Position numbers and translations under genes: made by a program. From contig JAPTJF010000271.1 in assembly GCA_029339195.1 (NCBI GenBank), positions 20,917 to 84,916 on the forward strand: a stretch of DNA of 64,000 bases. The letters run 5' to 3'. The notes below the pieces were generated by a model. That model searched no databases. It was not told the DNA's origin and saw only the letters and a list, made by a program, of their open reading frames with translations. The first letter of the stretch is position 1, and every line of letters begins with the position of its first letter. This stretch comes from Micractinium sp. NFX-FRZ (lineage: Eukaryota > Chlorophyta > Trebouxiophyceae > Chlorellales > Chlorellaceae). Positions 37,114 through 48,979 of this stretch are shown here, piece after piece.

Positions 37114-40100
37114 TTAGCTCACGGTGGCCGCCTGCAGCTCTGGCTCTCCCCCCTGGCGTTCCCCGCCCTGCTCGCCGCCGCCCTCGCCGCCGTCGCCGCC
37201 GCTGCCGGCCGCATCCTCGGGCAGCGGCTCGCCCAGCTGGCGCAGGAGGGCCTCGTAGGAGCCCGCGCCCCGGCAGATGTGCGCTGCGTCCACGCCGCCC
37301 TCGGGGGTGGCGTGCAGCACCACGGCCTCGACGTCGGGGTCTGACGCCTGCACAGCAATGGGCGGGCGGGTGGGGGGGAGGGAGGGGTAGGGGAGGGTTG
37401 TGAAATGTTGCGGCGTGTGCACGCCTCCAGCTCTGTGGGTGGCCTGCAGCGCCACAGCTTTGATGCAGGGGGGCCTGGCGCGTGAGGGTGCCTGGCGATA
37501 TGGCGCCCCTCCCATCGCCGCTTCCTCCCCGCCCTCCCCCCTTACAGCAGCGCCAAATCCTTGACAGAGCGGCAGCACAGCACAGTGCACAGCAGCACAG
37601 CACGGTGGGCAATCCACATAGAACATGCCTTCCAGCAGCGCACAGCACCGCACAGCACGCACAGCGCAGCACGGCACGGCAGAGGCGGCCCTCTCACGTA
37701 GAACATGGCGTCCAGCAGCGCCTTCTCCAGTATGGAGCGCAGGCCGCGCGCGCCCACTCCCTTGGCGCGCGCCTCCTTTGCCACCGCCGCCACCCCCGCC
37801 GGCGTGACGTGCAGCTTGGCGTCGTTCTTGCCCAGGGTTGCGCTATACTGCTTCACCAGCGCGTTCTTGGGCTCGCACAGCACGTGGGCCAGCTCATCCT
37901 CCGTGAGGGCCTGGGGGGGTGAGGGGTGGGAGGGGCGGGGGAGAGGTGACACAAAGGGAATGGTCGACGCGTCAGGGTTACAAAGGCGCCTACCCAGAGA
38001 GGCGGCAAGGGGAACAGCGAGGGGTATAGAAAGCAAAAACAGACAGGAAGGGAGTTTTCTGGATAGCCTGCCAGCACTGCGTGATGACCGCGCCTTGGGC
38101 TGGCACAGCATGAGGGCCAACCAACTCCCGCTCCAGACAGCCCGACTCAGCCCAAGGGTGCTTCACGCCCACCTTGAGGCATGAGATGACGGGGAAGCGG
38201 CCCACGAACTCTGGGATGAGGCCGTAGCGGATCAGGTCCGACTGCTCCACCGCCTGCAGGGCGGCAGACTGCGCCGCAGCGGCGGCGGCGCCAGTGGCCA
38301 CGCCTCCGCGCGCCCTGCGCAGCAGGCGGGGGGAGGAGAAGGGCAGAAGGGGGGCGCAAGGGCGGGGGTGGAGCAGGGGCGGAGGAAGGCTGCAAGGAAG
38401 TCCAGGTTGTTGATAAGGGACAGGCAAGCGCGCGGGTGTATGGCAGGCATGCACAGCGTGGCGTGGCAGGGCAGGCAGGGGCAGCGTGGCAGGGCCCGCG
38501 ACATGAGGGCGGGGCCTGGGCGGGAGTCAGGACACTGGGCTAGGCCTGGTACCGGGCGGGGCACCATGGAACATAGCAGTTTCTCTCTTTCTGAACGTGC
38601 TGCCCCTCGTTCACCTGACGGGGTTGCCAAAGCCAATGGAGGAGGAGGCCATGCGCTCCGCCACCTGGCGGTCCAAGTCGATGAACGCGCCGCCGCACAC
38701 AAACAGGATGTTGGTGGTGTCGATTTGTATGAAGTCGCCGCGCGGGTTCTTCCTGCACGGGCCAGTGGCGGGTGCTGGCAGTTGGATTTACAACGAGGAC
38801 GGGCGCGAGGAGCGGGCAGACGGTGCCGACCTAGACGCGGGTGGCCTCTTCCTGCCTGCAAACAAATGGTTTTGAGGGACACGGCGCAGTTGCCAGGCTG
38901 AGGAGGGAGCCGGGCGCTGGCCGGGCGCCCGCAAACCAGGCATGCCAACACAAACATGCCACCTTCAAACACTCTGCCGCTGCATGCACCGCGCCACTCT
39001 CGCGTGAATACAGGGCATGCACCCCAACTGGCATGCCACCGCTTAAGTCGACCACAGTGCCCTCAGCATGCGCAACACCGCACCGCCCCCGCCTGCTGAA
39101 CCAGCGGGCCTGCCCTGCCTCACCTGCCCCCCTTTTCGGGTACGTTGACGACGGTGCCCTCCAGCATGCGCAGCAGCGCCTGCTGCACCCCCTCCCCGCT
39201 CACGTCCCGCGTGATGCTGATGTTCTCGCTGCGCTTCGTGATCTTGTCCACCTGCGCAGTGTGCGAGGATATAAGTAAGAAGTAAAATGTGGGAACGTGT
39301 GCCATGTGCCCAAATGGGCAGGCAGGTCGTGATCGGCTGCGCTGCGTGCACTTGGCCCCCACTGGCCGCCCCCTCTGGTCAGGCAAGCAACAACGCACAT
39401 CGAGCACGGCGCCCTAGCGGTCCCAACCCTTGTGCTCTCGGGCTCACCTCGTCCACGTAGACAATGCCCACTTGGGCGGCGTTCAGGTCGTAGTTGGCTG
39501 CCTGGTACAGCTTGTACAAAATGGACTCCACATCCTCGCCCACGTAGCCCGCCTGCAGGTTGCGAGCAATGGCAGTGGAAGGGAGGGGAGGGGAGAGTGG
39601 GTGCAGGGGTGGCTTGTGCAGAAGCCGTGACCCGCGTCTGGCCAAGCGGCAACCGACGCTGGCAGCCTCTCCCACACGGCCCGCCCGTGTGGGGAGAGCA
39701 GAGTGAGGGGAAGGCAGGGTAGGGGCAGGTGGTTACGCTGGGCTGGGCGGCACGTCGCCAGGGCGGGCCTGGACACAGTAATAGCACACAAACTAGCCCA
39801 ACACCTGAACACGGGTTCCCACCTGCGTGAGGGTTGTGGCGTCGCTCATGGCAAAGGGCACGTTGACAAGGCGGGCCAGGGTCTTGGCCAGCAGCGTCTT
39901 GCCGCAGCCGGTGGGGCCCTGCGGGATGTGAGGGCGACAGTGAGGTGCGCTTGTTTAGATGCAGGCTGGGGGTGGGTGGGTGGTAGTGGGGAGAGGGGGA
40001 GCAGTGTCTTGATTGTGCACCCGCTGGGGTGGGCCCTGGGGGCAGGTGTGCTTGTTCAAATATACGTTGTGTGGTGGTGGTGGGAAGAGAGGGAGCAGTA

Positions 40101-43100
40101 TGGTGATGCACCGTGGGGCGGGACCTGGGGACAGGTGCTGGCAAGGGTCAGAGGCGGGGCCTAGTGGGGAGGATAAAGCCATGCATTCAGGCATCCGTAA
40201 CCAGTCAGGCCGGCAGCCCAACCTAACCCAACCCAACCCACACACTCACCAGGATGAGCACGTTGCTCTTCTCAATCTCAACGTGGTCGGCAGGCAGCAC
40301 CGCCGGCCCCTCCCCCTCCTCCTCGCCCTCCTCTGCCTCCTCGGGCGGCGGGGGGGCCAGGGAGGGGCGCACGCCGTGGTCGGCAGGGGCGCCAGTCATC
40401 GAGTCACTGAACATGATGGGGCCCTGCAGGGGAGTGGGGCAGCAGGGGGTACAGGGGCAGGTTTGTGAGGCAAGCTGGGAGGCCGCCATTTGAGCTAAGC
40501 ATGTGGCAGCTGGTGCCACATCCAGCAGGTGGGGACAGAGGGGAGGCGAGCTGATTGTTGGGCAGGCGGGGGCAGGTGGGCGGTGCCCGGAGGATCTTGG
40601 GTGACGGGGGGCAGGAGAGGAGAGGTCAGCGGTATGTGATGGAGTCGCGACACATGATGGGGTGCCGCAGTTGGAGGGATGCTAGCGCCTCTGCCCATGA
40701 ACGGGTTGCACCCGAAATACCTTTGTAAAAGTACAATCCCGGGCCTGCCTCAACTACTCCAGGGAGTTGCGTGCCAGCGCCTCTGCTCCTCAAAGAGTAC
40801 AACACCCGAACACCAGGAAAGTAACCTTACAACACAATCTCACCCGCTCCAGCGAGTTGCGCGCCAGCGCCTGCAGCCCAAACTGCTGCAGCAGCTCGGC
40901 CTGCTGCTGCATGGCGTGCAGGCTCATGGAGGCGGGGGCGCCGCCCGGCAGCCGGCTGGCCGCGCCCGCCGCCTCGGCCTCGGCCTGCGCGGCGGCGGCC
41001 GCCGTGGCCGCCTGCCGGTGCTGCGCCTCCATCTCGTGCTCAATGCGCTTGTAGTGGTTGTGCACCGCCACGGCCAGCACCTTTTTGGCTTGCGCCTGCA
41101 GGGGGGTGGGGGCGCAGGAAGAGGAGCGCAGGGCGGGCAGCGAGCGGGGTGGGTGAGCGGGGGAGGAAACCCTCTCCTTCGCACAATATATTACCCTACA
41201 ACGCGAGCAAGTGAGCTAGCCCAGGGGGTTAGCAGGGGACAGGCCCGCTCAGCTTGCCTGCCCCACCACGTACTGGTCCAGGTCGGGTTAAATCACCGGC
41301 CCCACTACATTTTACGCAGCAAGCTAGCCCAGAAGCAAGTCACGTGAGCTCACCTGCCCCACCACGTATTGATAGCAGGTCAGCTGAGCTCACCTGCCCC
41401 ACCACGTACTGGTCCAGGTGCGCCACAATCTCTCGGGGCGTGGGCACACGGTCCACCCCCCACCGGTGGTGCGTAGCATTGGTGCCCTCGCTCGTCTTGC
41501 CCCCATAGTTGGGCACGGCGCCTAGCGGCACGTTGGTGACGGAGGGGACGGTGGCCTGGGGGCAGGCAGGGAGGCGGGGAGGGGCGCACGATGCAGGCGG
41601 TGTGAAGCCACCACACCCCATGGCGGCGGGGCGCAGGGGGTTGGCAGGGGGTGGGTGTGCCCCCTCGCGGGGTGCCTGCGCCCCCCACGGTTGCGGGCGA
41701 GGCGCCAAGGGCGCGTTGGTTGATAGGAGTGGGTGGGTGGCACCCTGCAACTCTCCGCCCTGCACTCCCACCCCCACCCCGGCCCCCGCGCACGCATGCC
41801 GACCCACCCACACTCCCCGCAGAGATGTAAGGTCCCGCATGGGGGGGCAAAGTTTGGCCTCTGCCTCTCAGGTCGCCGCCAGGTGCACACACCTGCCTGC
41901 CCAACTTCCAACAACACAAACTCCTGCAGACCAACGCCCCTACCCACCGCGGAGGTCGATGCCCGGATGGGGCGGTGGATTGTCTCCGCCTCGCTGGTCA
42001 CCGCCAGGTGCAGCTGCCTGGCAGCTTCCGCCTGCTGCTGCCGGCGTGGGATGTAGGTGGCGCCGGTGGCGGTGGCTGGGGCGGGCTGCGGCGCGTGCGG
42101 GCGTCCGCCGTGGCTGGGGCGTGACGCCGCCACGTGGTCGATCGATGCGGCTTTCTGGGGTGGCAAGCAGGGGAAGGGCGGGGGCGCGGGCAGGGGCAGG
42201 CGGCGTGAGGCGGCGGCTTGGTGGAGGGCATGGCGAGTGCAAAGGGTGCAGGTGGAGAAGAGGAAGAGGCAGGCAGGGGAGGTGGGACGGAGAGTGTGCA
42301 ACAGAGGCAGCGCGGGGGAGAGATGCCCTGCGGCGACGGCGCCGAACATTACAATACAGGTGGTGGAGAAGAAGAGTGGAGGGAGAGAGAGGTCCCTTGC
42401 AAACTGCAGCAGGGTAATGATCGGTTGGAGACCGAGGGAAAGGGGAGAGAGAGAGAGAGAGGGAGAGGGAGAAGAAAATAGAGAGGGAGAGGAGGCAGAC
42501 ATGGCACACTAGACTGACACGGACACATTCACACAAGCATGGACACCACACAACGTCACGGGACACAAGACTCGTGGCACTAGACACCTTGCATGCGCTG
42601 CACCACCAAAAGGTGTATCGATAGAAGCCTTGTGCGCCGGTGGGCAGGCCCTAGGGGGGCAGGCGGGCAGCAAGCAGCAGCACAGCGGGGTGGGCGGCGG
42701 CGCGTGGGCGGCGGGGCAGCAGGTGGGCGTACAGTGCAGCCGTGGGGCAAGCAGCGTGCAGCCCCCAGTGCATAAGGTGGAACTTGTGCGCTGCTAAACG
42801 AGACAACCAAAGCGGCACCTCCTGGCAGTCCCTGGAAGCACCGGCACGCTGGCTCTGCAAATGCTGCTGTGCCAGCGCCTCCCACAAGGTCTGCCGGCTG
42901 CGCCGCTGCTCGCCTCGGATGCGTCCCCTCAGCCGCGCCGCGGGCGCCCCGGCCTTCCTTGAGAGCCTCACCTGTCCCACCATGCTGGTGCCGCAAGAGG
43001 GGCACGCTGGGGGGGCATCCAAACCCTCAGCGTTGCTGCTCACGCTGCGCCCCAGCTGCAGCGCCACGGCGCCGGCGGCGGCAGGAGCAAGCGGCGCCCC
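37114..43100 (-). CDS. CLPX: ClpX, AAA+ unfoldase of the ClpXP protease (5' end unresolved)
   Basis: ClpX unfolds proteins and feeds them to ClpP; in plants and algae it is usually mitochondrial. Twelve in-frame exons: 43100-42972, 42154-41948, 41555-41394, 41095-40844, 40423-40250, 39918-39823, 39552-39448, 39251-39124, 38752-38615, 38314-38173, 37910-37698, 37347-37114. They give at least 659 residues plus an unplaced first exon (no in-frame ATG in the 43100 exon). Motifs: CPSCG near the start, [16 protein letters not shown], Walker [10 protein letters not shown], pore loop GYVGED, Walker [19 protein letters not shown] (the ClpP-binding IGF loop), [21 protein letters not shown] and [19 protein letters not shown]. 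An acidic/Pro linker ([17 protein letters not shown]) is inserted before the Walker A strand. The Gly/Glu-rich C-terminus exceeds the bacterial length. Confidence 0.93.
41252..41372 (-). repeat. Donor-side splice echoes in a clpX intron
   Basis: The exon end plus donor at 41387-41420 (coding DQYVVGQ) is copied at 41252-41286 and, more weakly, at 41346-41372, both downstream of the real donor in gene sense. Confidence 0.7.
42447..42495. repeat. GA-rich simple repeat in a clpX intron
   Basis: An uninterrupted GA run followed by GGGAGAGG variants; intronic, no coding role. Confidence 0.8.
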
Positions 43101-44439
43101 CTGCAGTGGGCAGCGATAGCCAGTGGGGCAGCGGGGAGGCGCCTCGTCGGCGCCTCAGCGAGCTTCCCATGCCCGCAGAGGCTGAGAAAGCAGCGGCAGA
43201 AGCTGTGCGATCTGTTCGACAGGGAAGGGCTTTTTGCTGGCCCAGCGACCCCCAGCACCTGCAGGCGCTGTTGGACCGTCTCCAGGCATGCACGCCGTCC
43301 AACGGCGATAACCCGCGCTGCAGCGGCTCTTGCGCTCATAGCGAGTGTGTCGTGTCCTCCAGCGCTGCCTGTAGACCTCCTGGCAACCCCAACTGGTTGC
43401 AGCAGTCCCTAAAAGTGTGAGCCTGGCGTCGATGGTGCTCTCCGATAGCTTCAGCGGCAGAATGCAGAGGACACGCTGGCGCCAGCACATTTGCGCCCTG
43501 GCAGGTGTAGGTGCAACTCGGAGGGCGTTTCCGAGTATTTGCAAGGTAATCGACACACTCTGCGCTTTGAGCTGAAAGTCTGCGACGTCGCCCAGCTCTC
43601 CAAGCGACTCCACGGCTCTGCCTGTTCTGGTGCTGGCAAACAAAGCCTGCCCATGTCGGCCCTAGACCAGAGGTCAGTACATGGGTCCGGCATCGGTAAC
43701 CAGCAGGGTCCGGGAGGTGATGGAGGCAACGGCAAACTTTTTGGGGGCACACCCTCTGTCTGGCTTGGTCAGCACCTCCAAGGCTCAGTAATCGGTGTTG
43801 AGCGACGTGGGATGCTGGGGTTGGTTGGCAGGGTGTTGGCAGTGGCGTCGAGCAGGCAGCGGCGGCGGCTGCCTGGCAGGCCAGGACGCACGTGCCTACA
43901 GCACGTGTGTTTTTGCAGCTGTTGCCTTTGCTTTGTTTCGCGTGCTGCGGCACGTTTCGATGGCACGTTTCGATGGCTCGTTTCGATGGCTCGTGAGCAC
44001 GCCTTCCTTGAAGTAGTCGTGACCCCAGGAACAATACATCCGTGTGTCTCCTTGCTCTTCCGGCCGCCTCCTGGCACCATGCCCTCCTTGCCTGCCTGGC
44101 CTTCCCGGCAACAATCACTGCTGCTTGCTTGCTGGGACTGGTGATGCCACACTCAATGACAAGCATATATCAGACCCTCAGCTGCCCCCGGCAGCCTGAA
44201 GATACCTCCGAGGCTGAAGTCCCGTGCTGCCTGTGCGCGTGCCCCACGCACCTTCTTTTCGACACGTGTGCCACCGCATTCCCTGCTCCATCACAGTCTG
44301 AGTTGCCGCCAGTGCTGCCAGAGCTGCTGCTGCCGCCTCCTCACACAACCTGCCCTATGGCCCCGCCATCTGCAGGGCTTGCAGAGAGGTGTTGGGCAAC
44401 ACAGCAGCAAGCAGCAGCAGACACAGGCCGGCAGCAGCC
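43101..44439. other. Divergent region between clpX and the TraB-like gene
   Basis: It should hold the first clpX exon (probably a targeting peptide) and both promoters. A basic peptide starting MGSSLRRRRGASPLPHW is encoded on the minus strand around 43170 but is out of frame with the next clpX exon, so I did not join it. There is a direct repeat of TTTCGATGGC(A/T)CG near 43955-43990. Confidence 0.45.
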
Positions 44440-46897
44440 ATGTCGCCGCATGCAGCAGCAGCAACCGCGTCCGTCGCAAGGTGTCGACCCCTGGTGCCCC
44501 CCGCAGCAGCTCCCGTGTCCGCCGCACCTTTGCAGTCTCCTTGCTCTTCCGTGGCTGGCCCGCTCCCTTGGCCCACCCAGCGCCGAGCAGCGGCCCGCTC
44601 TGGCGGCGGCAGCAGGCGCGTGCCGCTGCTGCCGCCGCCCGGCGCCGTCACGCTCACCCACACAGGGGCGGCGGAGCAGGCGCCGGAGGAGAGCTACGCT
44701 GAGCTGGCGGCGCCAGCTGGCGGCAGCGGCATCCACCTGTTTGGCGTCATCCACGGCGGCAATGAGAGTGAGGTGGCAGAGTTTATTCTGAAGGAGCGGC
44801 CCGAAGTGGTTGTTGTAGAGACGGGCCTCAACTCTGCCCACGGCTCGGCCCACGGCAACACTATAGCCCGGCAGGACTGCCTCACCTTCTCGCATGCCGC
44901 GGCGCCGGGGTCGCATGAGCAGCGCGCCCGCCTGTTTGCCCAGTACGGCGTGCAGCTGGCTGACATGGCGCACCCCCTGGGCTCGCACCTGTGGCACGAC
45001 CTGTCGCAGGTGAGCTGAGCTGGCAGTCGCGCTGTGCATGCTGTGCTGCAATCTTTCTGTTCGCCAACTCGCAGTACAGCGGGTGTATCTTTAGCCGGCT
45101 GGCCTCCGATCCCGGTGGGGCAGCTGGCCCACGTGCTGTACCGCTGATGCTGCTGCTGTCGCCGCAGTGCGCTGTGGTTGCTCTCTGCACAGCGTGCGTG
45201 CGCTGCGCCACCTCCTCGCGCCTCCTGTCGGCCTCCTTCCCCACCTCCCTGCAGGGCCACCACGCCCTGTACAACGAGCAGCTGGCTGCCTCTCCCGTCC
45301 CCTCCCCTGTGCCTGACGTTGTGGCGCCTGTTGCCCTTGAAACACTGCAGGGCCACCACGCCCTATACAACGAGCAGCTGGTCTACGTGGCGGCCTTTGC
45401 CGTGGGGGCGGACCTCGTGTTTGGAGACAGGCCCAAGCAAATCACCTACTCCCGCATGCTGTGGATGCCCAGCCTCGGTGCGTGGCGCACACACCGTCTC
45501 GTGTGGGCCCCCTGCCACGCTGTTAGGGCTGTTTGCGCTCTAGTGTGTGTGTGGCAGAGGGGCTGTGCATGGCATGGCATGTGTGGGATGGCCTGCTTGG
45601 GCTCGAGCAGACCACCCAGTGTTCCCAGGCTGCCCAGCCTCAGTGCACTACTAATGGACTGTGCTGCAGCAGCCACCGCTGTGCTGCGTTGTGGGCTGTG
45701 CTCGCGCATGGCGCGGGTAGGTGGGTGGATGCGCAACGCAGCTCCGCACTGCCTGCCAGCCTACCCTTCTACTTTCCTCATGTGAAACCTGCAGTCGACC
45801 TGGACCAAGCGTACGGCGCCATGAGCGCCTCCAACTACGCTGACCTGGCGCACCAGCGGGCGCCAGCCGGGCGCCAGCCGGACTCTGCCAACGCGACTGA
45901 GGGGGCGCTGCTGGGGGAGCGGGACGCCGTCATGCTGTCGGCGCTGCACAACGCCTCGCTGCGCTGGTGAGCTGGCGGGGCTGGGTGTCGTGTAGGGGCG
46001 GGGTGGAGGTGGGGTGTGCGGTGGTGGAGGTGGGGTGTGAATCGTGGCTGTGTTGTTGGGGTGGCTGCCTGCCGGCTCGCCGGCCTGGCCTGCTGGCGTG
46101 CTGCACTTGCTGCATGGCCTGCTTGCATTCTGCACTGGCTCTGGCTCTGGCTGGCTCTCTGGCTGGCTGGCTCTGGCAGCTCTTTGTGCAGCTTAGGCAT
46201 GGGTCCGCCCATCTATGCCAGCCACCATCGTCCCGACCCGCCCCCGCTCTCAACACCTCGCCTGCCCGCGCCACCCCCGCCTGCCCCCCACCTCCGTGCC
46301 CTTGCAGCGGCCACGGCGGCAGCGTGGTGGGCGTGGTGGGCGCGTCCCACCTGGCGGGCATGCAGACGCTGTGGGACAGCGGCGGCTGGCGGGACCTGAT
46401 GGCGGGGGGCCTGCTGGAGGCTCCCTCGGCGCCCCGCACCCCAGAGTCGGCAGAGGACACGGGTGTGAGGTGAGGCGACGGGCGCTGAGCTGGCGGGCGC
46501 TGAGCTGGCGGCGGTGCACTTGGGTGCTGAGCTCGCAGCGCTGGGAGTGCGCTTGGCATAACCGCCCCGCTGGCACACGCCCGCCAGCACGGCTGCTCGC
46601 GCCTGCACCGACCCCTCTCCCCGTCCCCTTCCCCTCCCTCGCGGCCCCCTCCTGGCCCCTGCCCGGCAGGCGCGCGCTGCTGGACGGCGTCATCCGCCTG
46701 AGCTGCCGCACCGACGTGCAGCAGGACGTGTGGCGGGTGCTGGGGCCTGTGCCTGCTGAGTCGCAAGACGCGTACAGCCTGGCGCACGAGCTGTATGGGA
46801 CGACCCGCATGCTGCTGGCGGTGCTGGAGCGGGAGCAGCTGGCGGAGGTGTGCCAGGTACAGTGGCTAGCGTATGTGCTAGATAGATACACACAGCA

Positions 46898-46964
<67 letters not shown>

Positions 46965-47603
46965 TCTAGACGTGTTTTGGTGTGTGCGGGTTTGTTTGAT
47001 TGAGAGGGTATCGCTGGGCAGTGCGCGTCCCGGGATGGTCTGACCACACAAATGCACACTTGTTGACATTGAGAACAACAAGGCACAACTGATGGTGCCG
47101 TGTGCTGTGAATGTGTGCTGATCGCACAAGTGCAGGCGTGTTGATTGCTGACTCCCCATGCCTTCCTGATTTGCAGGGGTGGCAGTGCGACATGTGGGAT
47201 GTGCTGGCGCCGGTGCGCGCCGTGCGCCCCGTCAACGGCGGCCCCGGGTGCGTGCCAGCTCAGCAAACAAGCAGGCGGGCGGGTGCCGTTTGCACAGATG
47301 GTTGCCATGGCTGCATGGAGCCAAGGGAGGTGCAGCACTGCTCCTGGGGGCTGCTGACAAGTCTTGCCTCGCCACCCGCGCTGTGCTGCGCCGCCGGACC
47401 CCACATTGCACCCTACCCGCCGCCTGCTGCTCCGCCCTTTGCCGCCGCTGGCTGGCCGGCTAGCGGGCTGGCTCCTGCTCCCACGTGCCTTGAACGTTCA
47501 GCACAACAGCAGTCACGCAAACCCTTTACAATTCACCCCGCCATGCAGGTATGACAAAGAGCTTGTGCTGGACCTGCGCACCCTCAACTTTGAGATCGCA
47601 TGA
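44440..47603 (+). CDS. TraB/PrgY/GumN-like domain protein
   Basis: Seven exons join in frame: 44440-45009, 45351-45477, 45795-45966, 46308-46469, 46670-46856, 47177-47247, 47549-47603, giving 447 residues. The first 80 or so residues are Ala/Pro/Arg/Ser-rich with few acids, which suits an organelle transit peptide. The TraB-like core follows: GIHLFGVIHGGNESEVAEF, then RPEVVVVETGLN (the family pattern GT.H...S...V and P..V..E), later LVYVAAFAVGADLVFGDRPK and VVGVVGASHLAGMQTLW. The conserved H and E of the TraB active-site region are present. TraB proteins resemble Tiki proteases and include plant mitochondrial outer-membrane members, but the reaction here is unknown. The ATG at 44440 is the first in frame; the open frame upstream lacks an ATG. 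Confidence 0.78.
45247..45385 (+). repeat. Duplicated acceptor, 38-bp direct repeat
   Basis: The acceptor and first 31 bases of exon 2 of the TraB-like gene (45345-45381) are copied almost perfectly at 45248-45284. Both copies start CTGCAG and encode GHHALYNEQL. The 96 nt between the two acceptors are open in the same frame. Confidence 0.85.
46903..46962. repeat. (TC)n microsatellite, about 29 units, in a TraB-like gene intron
   Basis: A pure TC run within the intron between 46856 and 47177. Its reverse strand forms an Arg/Glu pseudo-frame that should be ignored. Confidence 0.9.
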
Positions 47604-48979
47604 GCCCATGTGGCGCCAGCCTGGCGCCACCCGGCGGCTGCCTTGGCCTAGCTTTGTGTGAGCCAGCAGCTGCTCGCTCGCCAGCCGGCAGCACCCCAGC
47701 ACTCAGCTTGGCTCGGGGAGCGCGGCCACCCCGCCAGAATAGCCCGTGCCCACGGGCGCGCGTTCCGCCTCCTCTGCCGCTCTCCAACAGCCTCACCCCA
47801 ACGAACCAACCAAGCCCTGCCGCGCCAAACAAGACAAATCAAACAAGCACTGGGCCGGCCGCGCCTCCCCCTGACCCCAGCCCCCGAAGCGGGGCCCCCA
47901 ACGCACCGTCGCCGCCGCCCAGCACACGACCCCCTCTGATCCCTGACGTCCCCATCAATGATTGCCCATCATGACTCACCTAATCCCTCCCCAGCTAGAA
48001 AGTAGCACGCCTCTGAACGAACGAATTACCCCCAAACAAACGGGCACGCCCCGCCCCCCTGCGGGCCTGTGCCACCCCCTTGGATGCATGGAGGGTGCCG
48101 CATGCATGCATGCTGGCACCCCCTCGGATACCGTGCCCCTCTCGTACTGTCAACCGCCCCTGCAGCTGATCCCCGGTCGCTGATACCACACCCTGCCCCC
48201 GTGGCGGGGACCCTTTCCCACACTCATCCATGCTTGTGTACGCCCCACGCACTTGATTGGCTCAGAATCGCGCCAATTCATGGCTGCCTGCCCCGCACCC
48301 CTGTTGGTGCGCACCCCGCCTTTTCGGTGATGCCTCTCGCGGCCTGCTGTATCCCCTTTGCACGCGTGCTCGACTCTTTGACCCATCCCCTGACCAAGAA
48401 TTCAGCTGATGCCATCCCCTGTACCAACACAGCGCCCCACACAGCACGCTCAGCGCTCTGCCACGAAGCCCTGCTGCTGGGGCCACAAATCTTTTTCCCC
48501 TCTCCAAATGCAGCGCCCCCCATGCACCTCTTGTTGTACCTCCCTCCCCTGCCTCCCTCGCTGAGAAATCGCCCCAATCCATCGTGTGTGGTTCCAGCAG
48601 TGCATCAGTCAGATTGCAACAATTCGAATTGTGTCAAGGTTCTATCATCAGCAAGATGCGGCAATGATGGGGCAGCGGCAGGGAGCGAGCATTGGGAGAA
48701 AGCACATGAGCAGGGAGCAAGAGGTGGGGAGCAAGGAAAAAGCAGAAGGGCCAAGAAACAAAGTGGGCTGCAATCAGGAAAAAAACAGGCTCAGAAGCCA
48801 GGCAGTGTGAGCACCGCGGGAGTGCAGGGCAGGTGCAACAAACACAACAGGGCAGCGTGGACAAGCTGACGGGGCAGGTTGGGCAGGGTGAGTTGTCACA
48901 CCCTCAGGGCTTCAATCCAAGCGCCCCTGCTGGCCCAGCTTCGGTGCAGCACGCACATGCCAGCTCTGGCGCTTGCCGC
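47604..48979. other. Convergent gene-free stretch, TraB-like gene / MIC19-like gene
   Basis: Pyrimidine- and C-rich on the plus strand for about 1 kb, as expected of 3' untranslated sequence. No domain-bearing frame. A 14-bp perfect palindrome centred on AATTCGAATT lies at 48619-48632. Confidence 0.5.

Noticed and set aside
43027..43302. Basic peptide MGSSLRRRRGASPLPHW as the ClpX targeting sequence
   Set aside because: It is attractive as a mitochondrial presequence but is out of frame with the CPSCG exon, and I could not find a splice that repairs it.
46250..47404. 384-codon minus-strand frame with an Arg/Glu repeat
   Set aside because: The repeat is the TC microsatellite of an intron, and the frame crosses several confirmed exons of the TraB-like gene.
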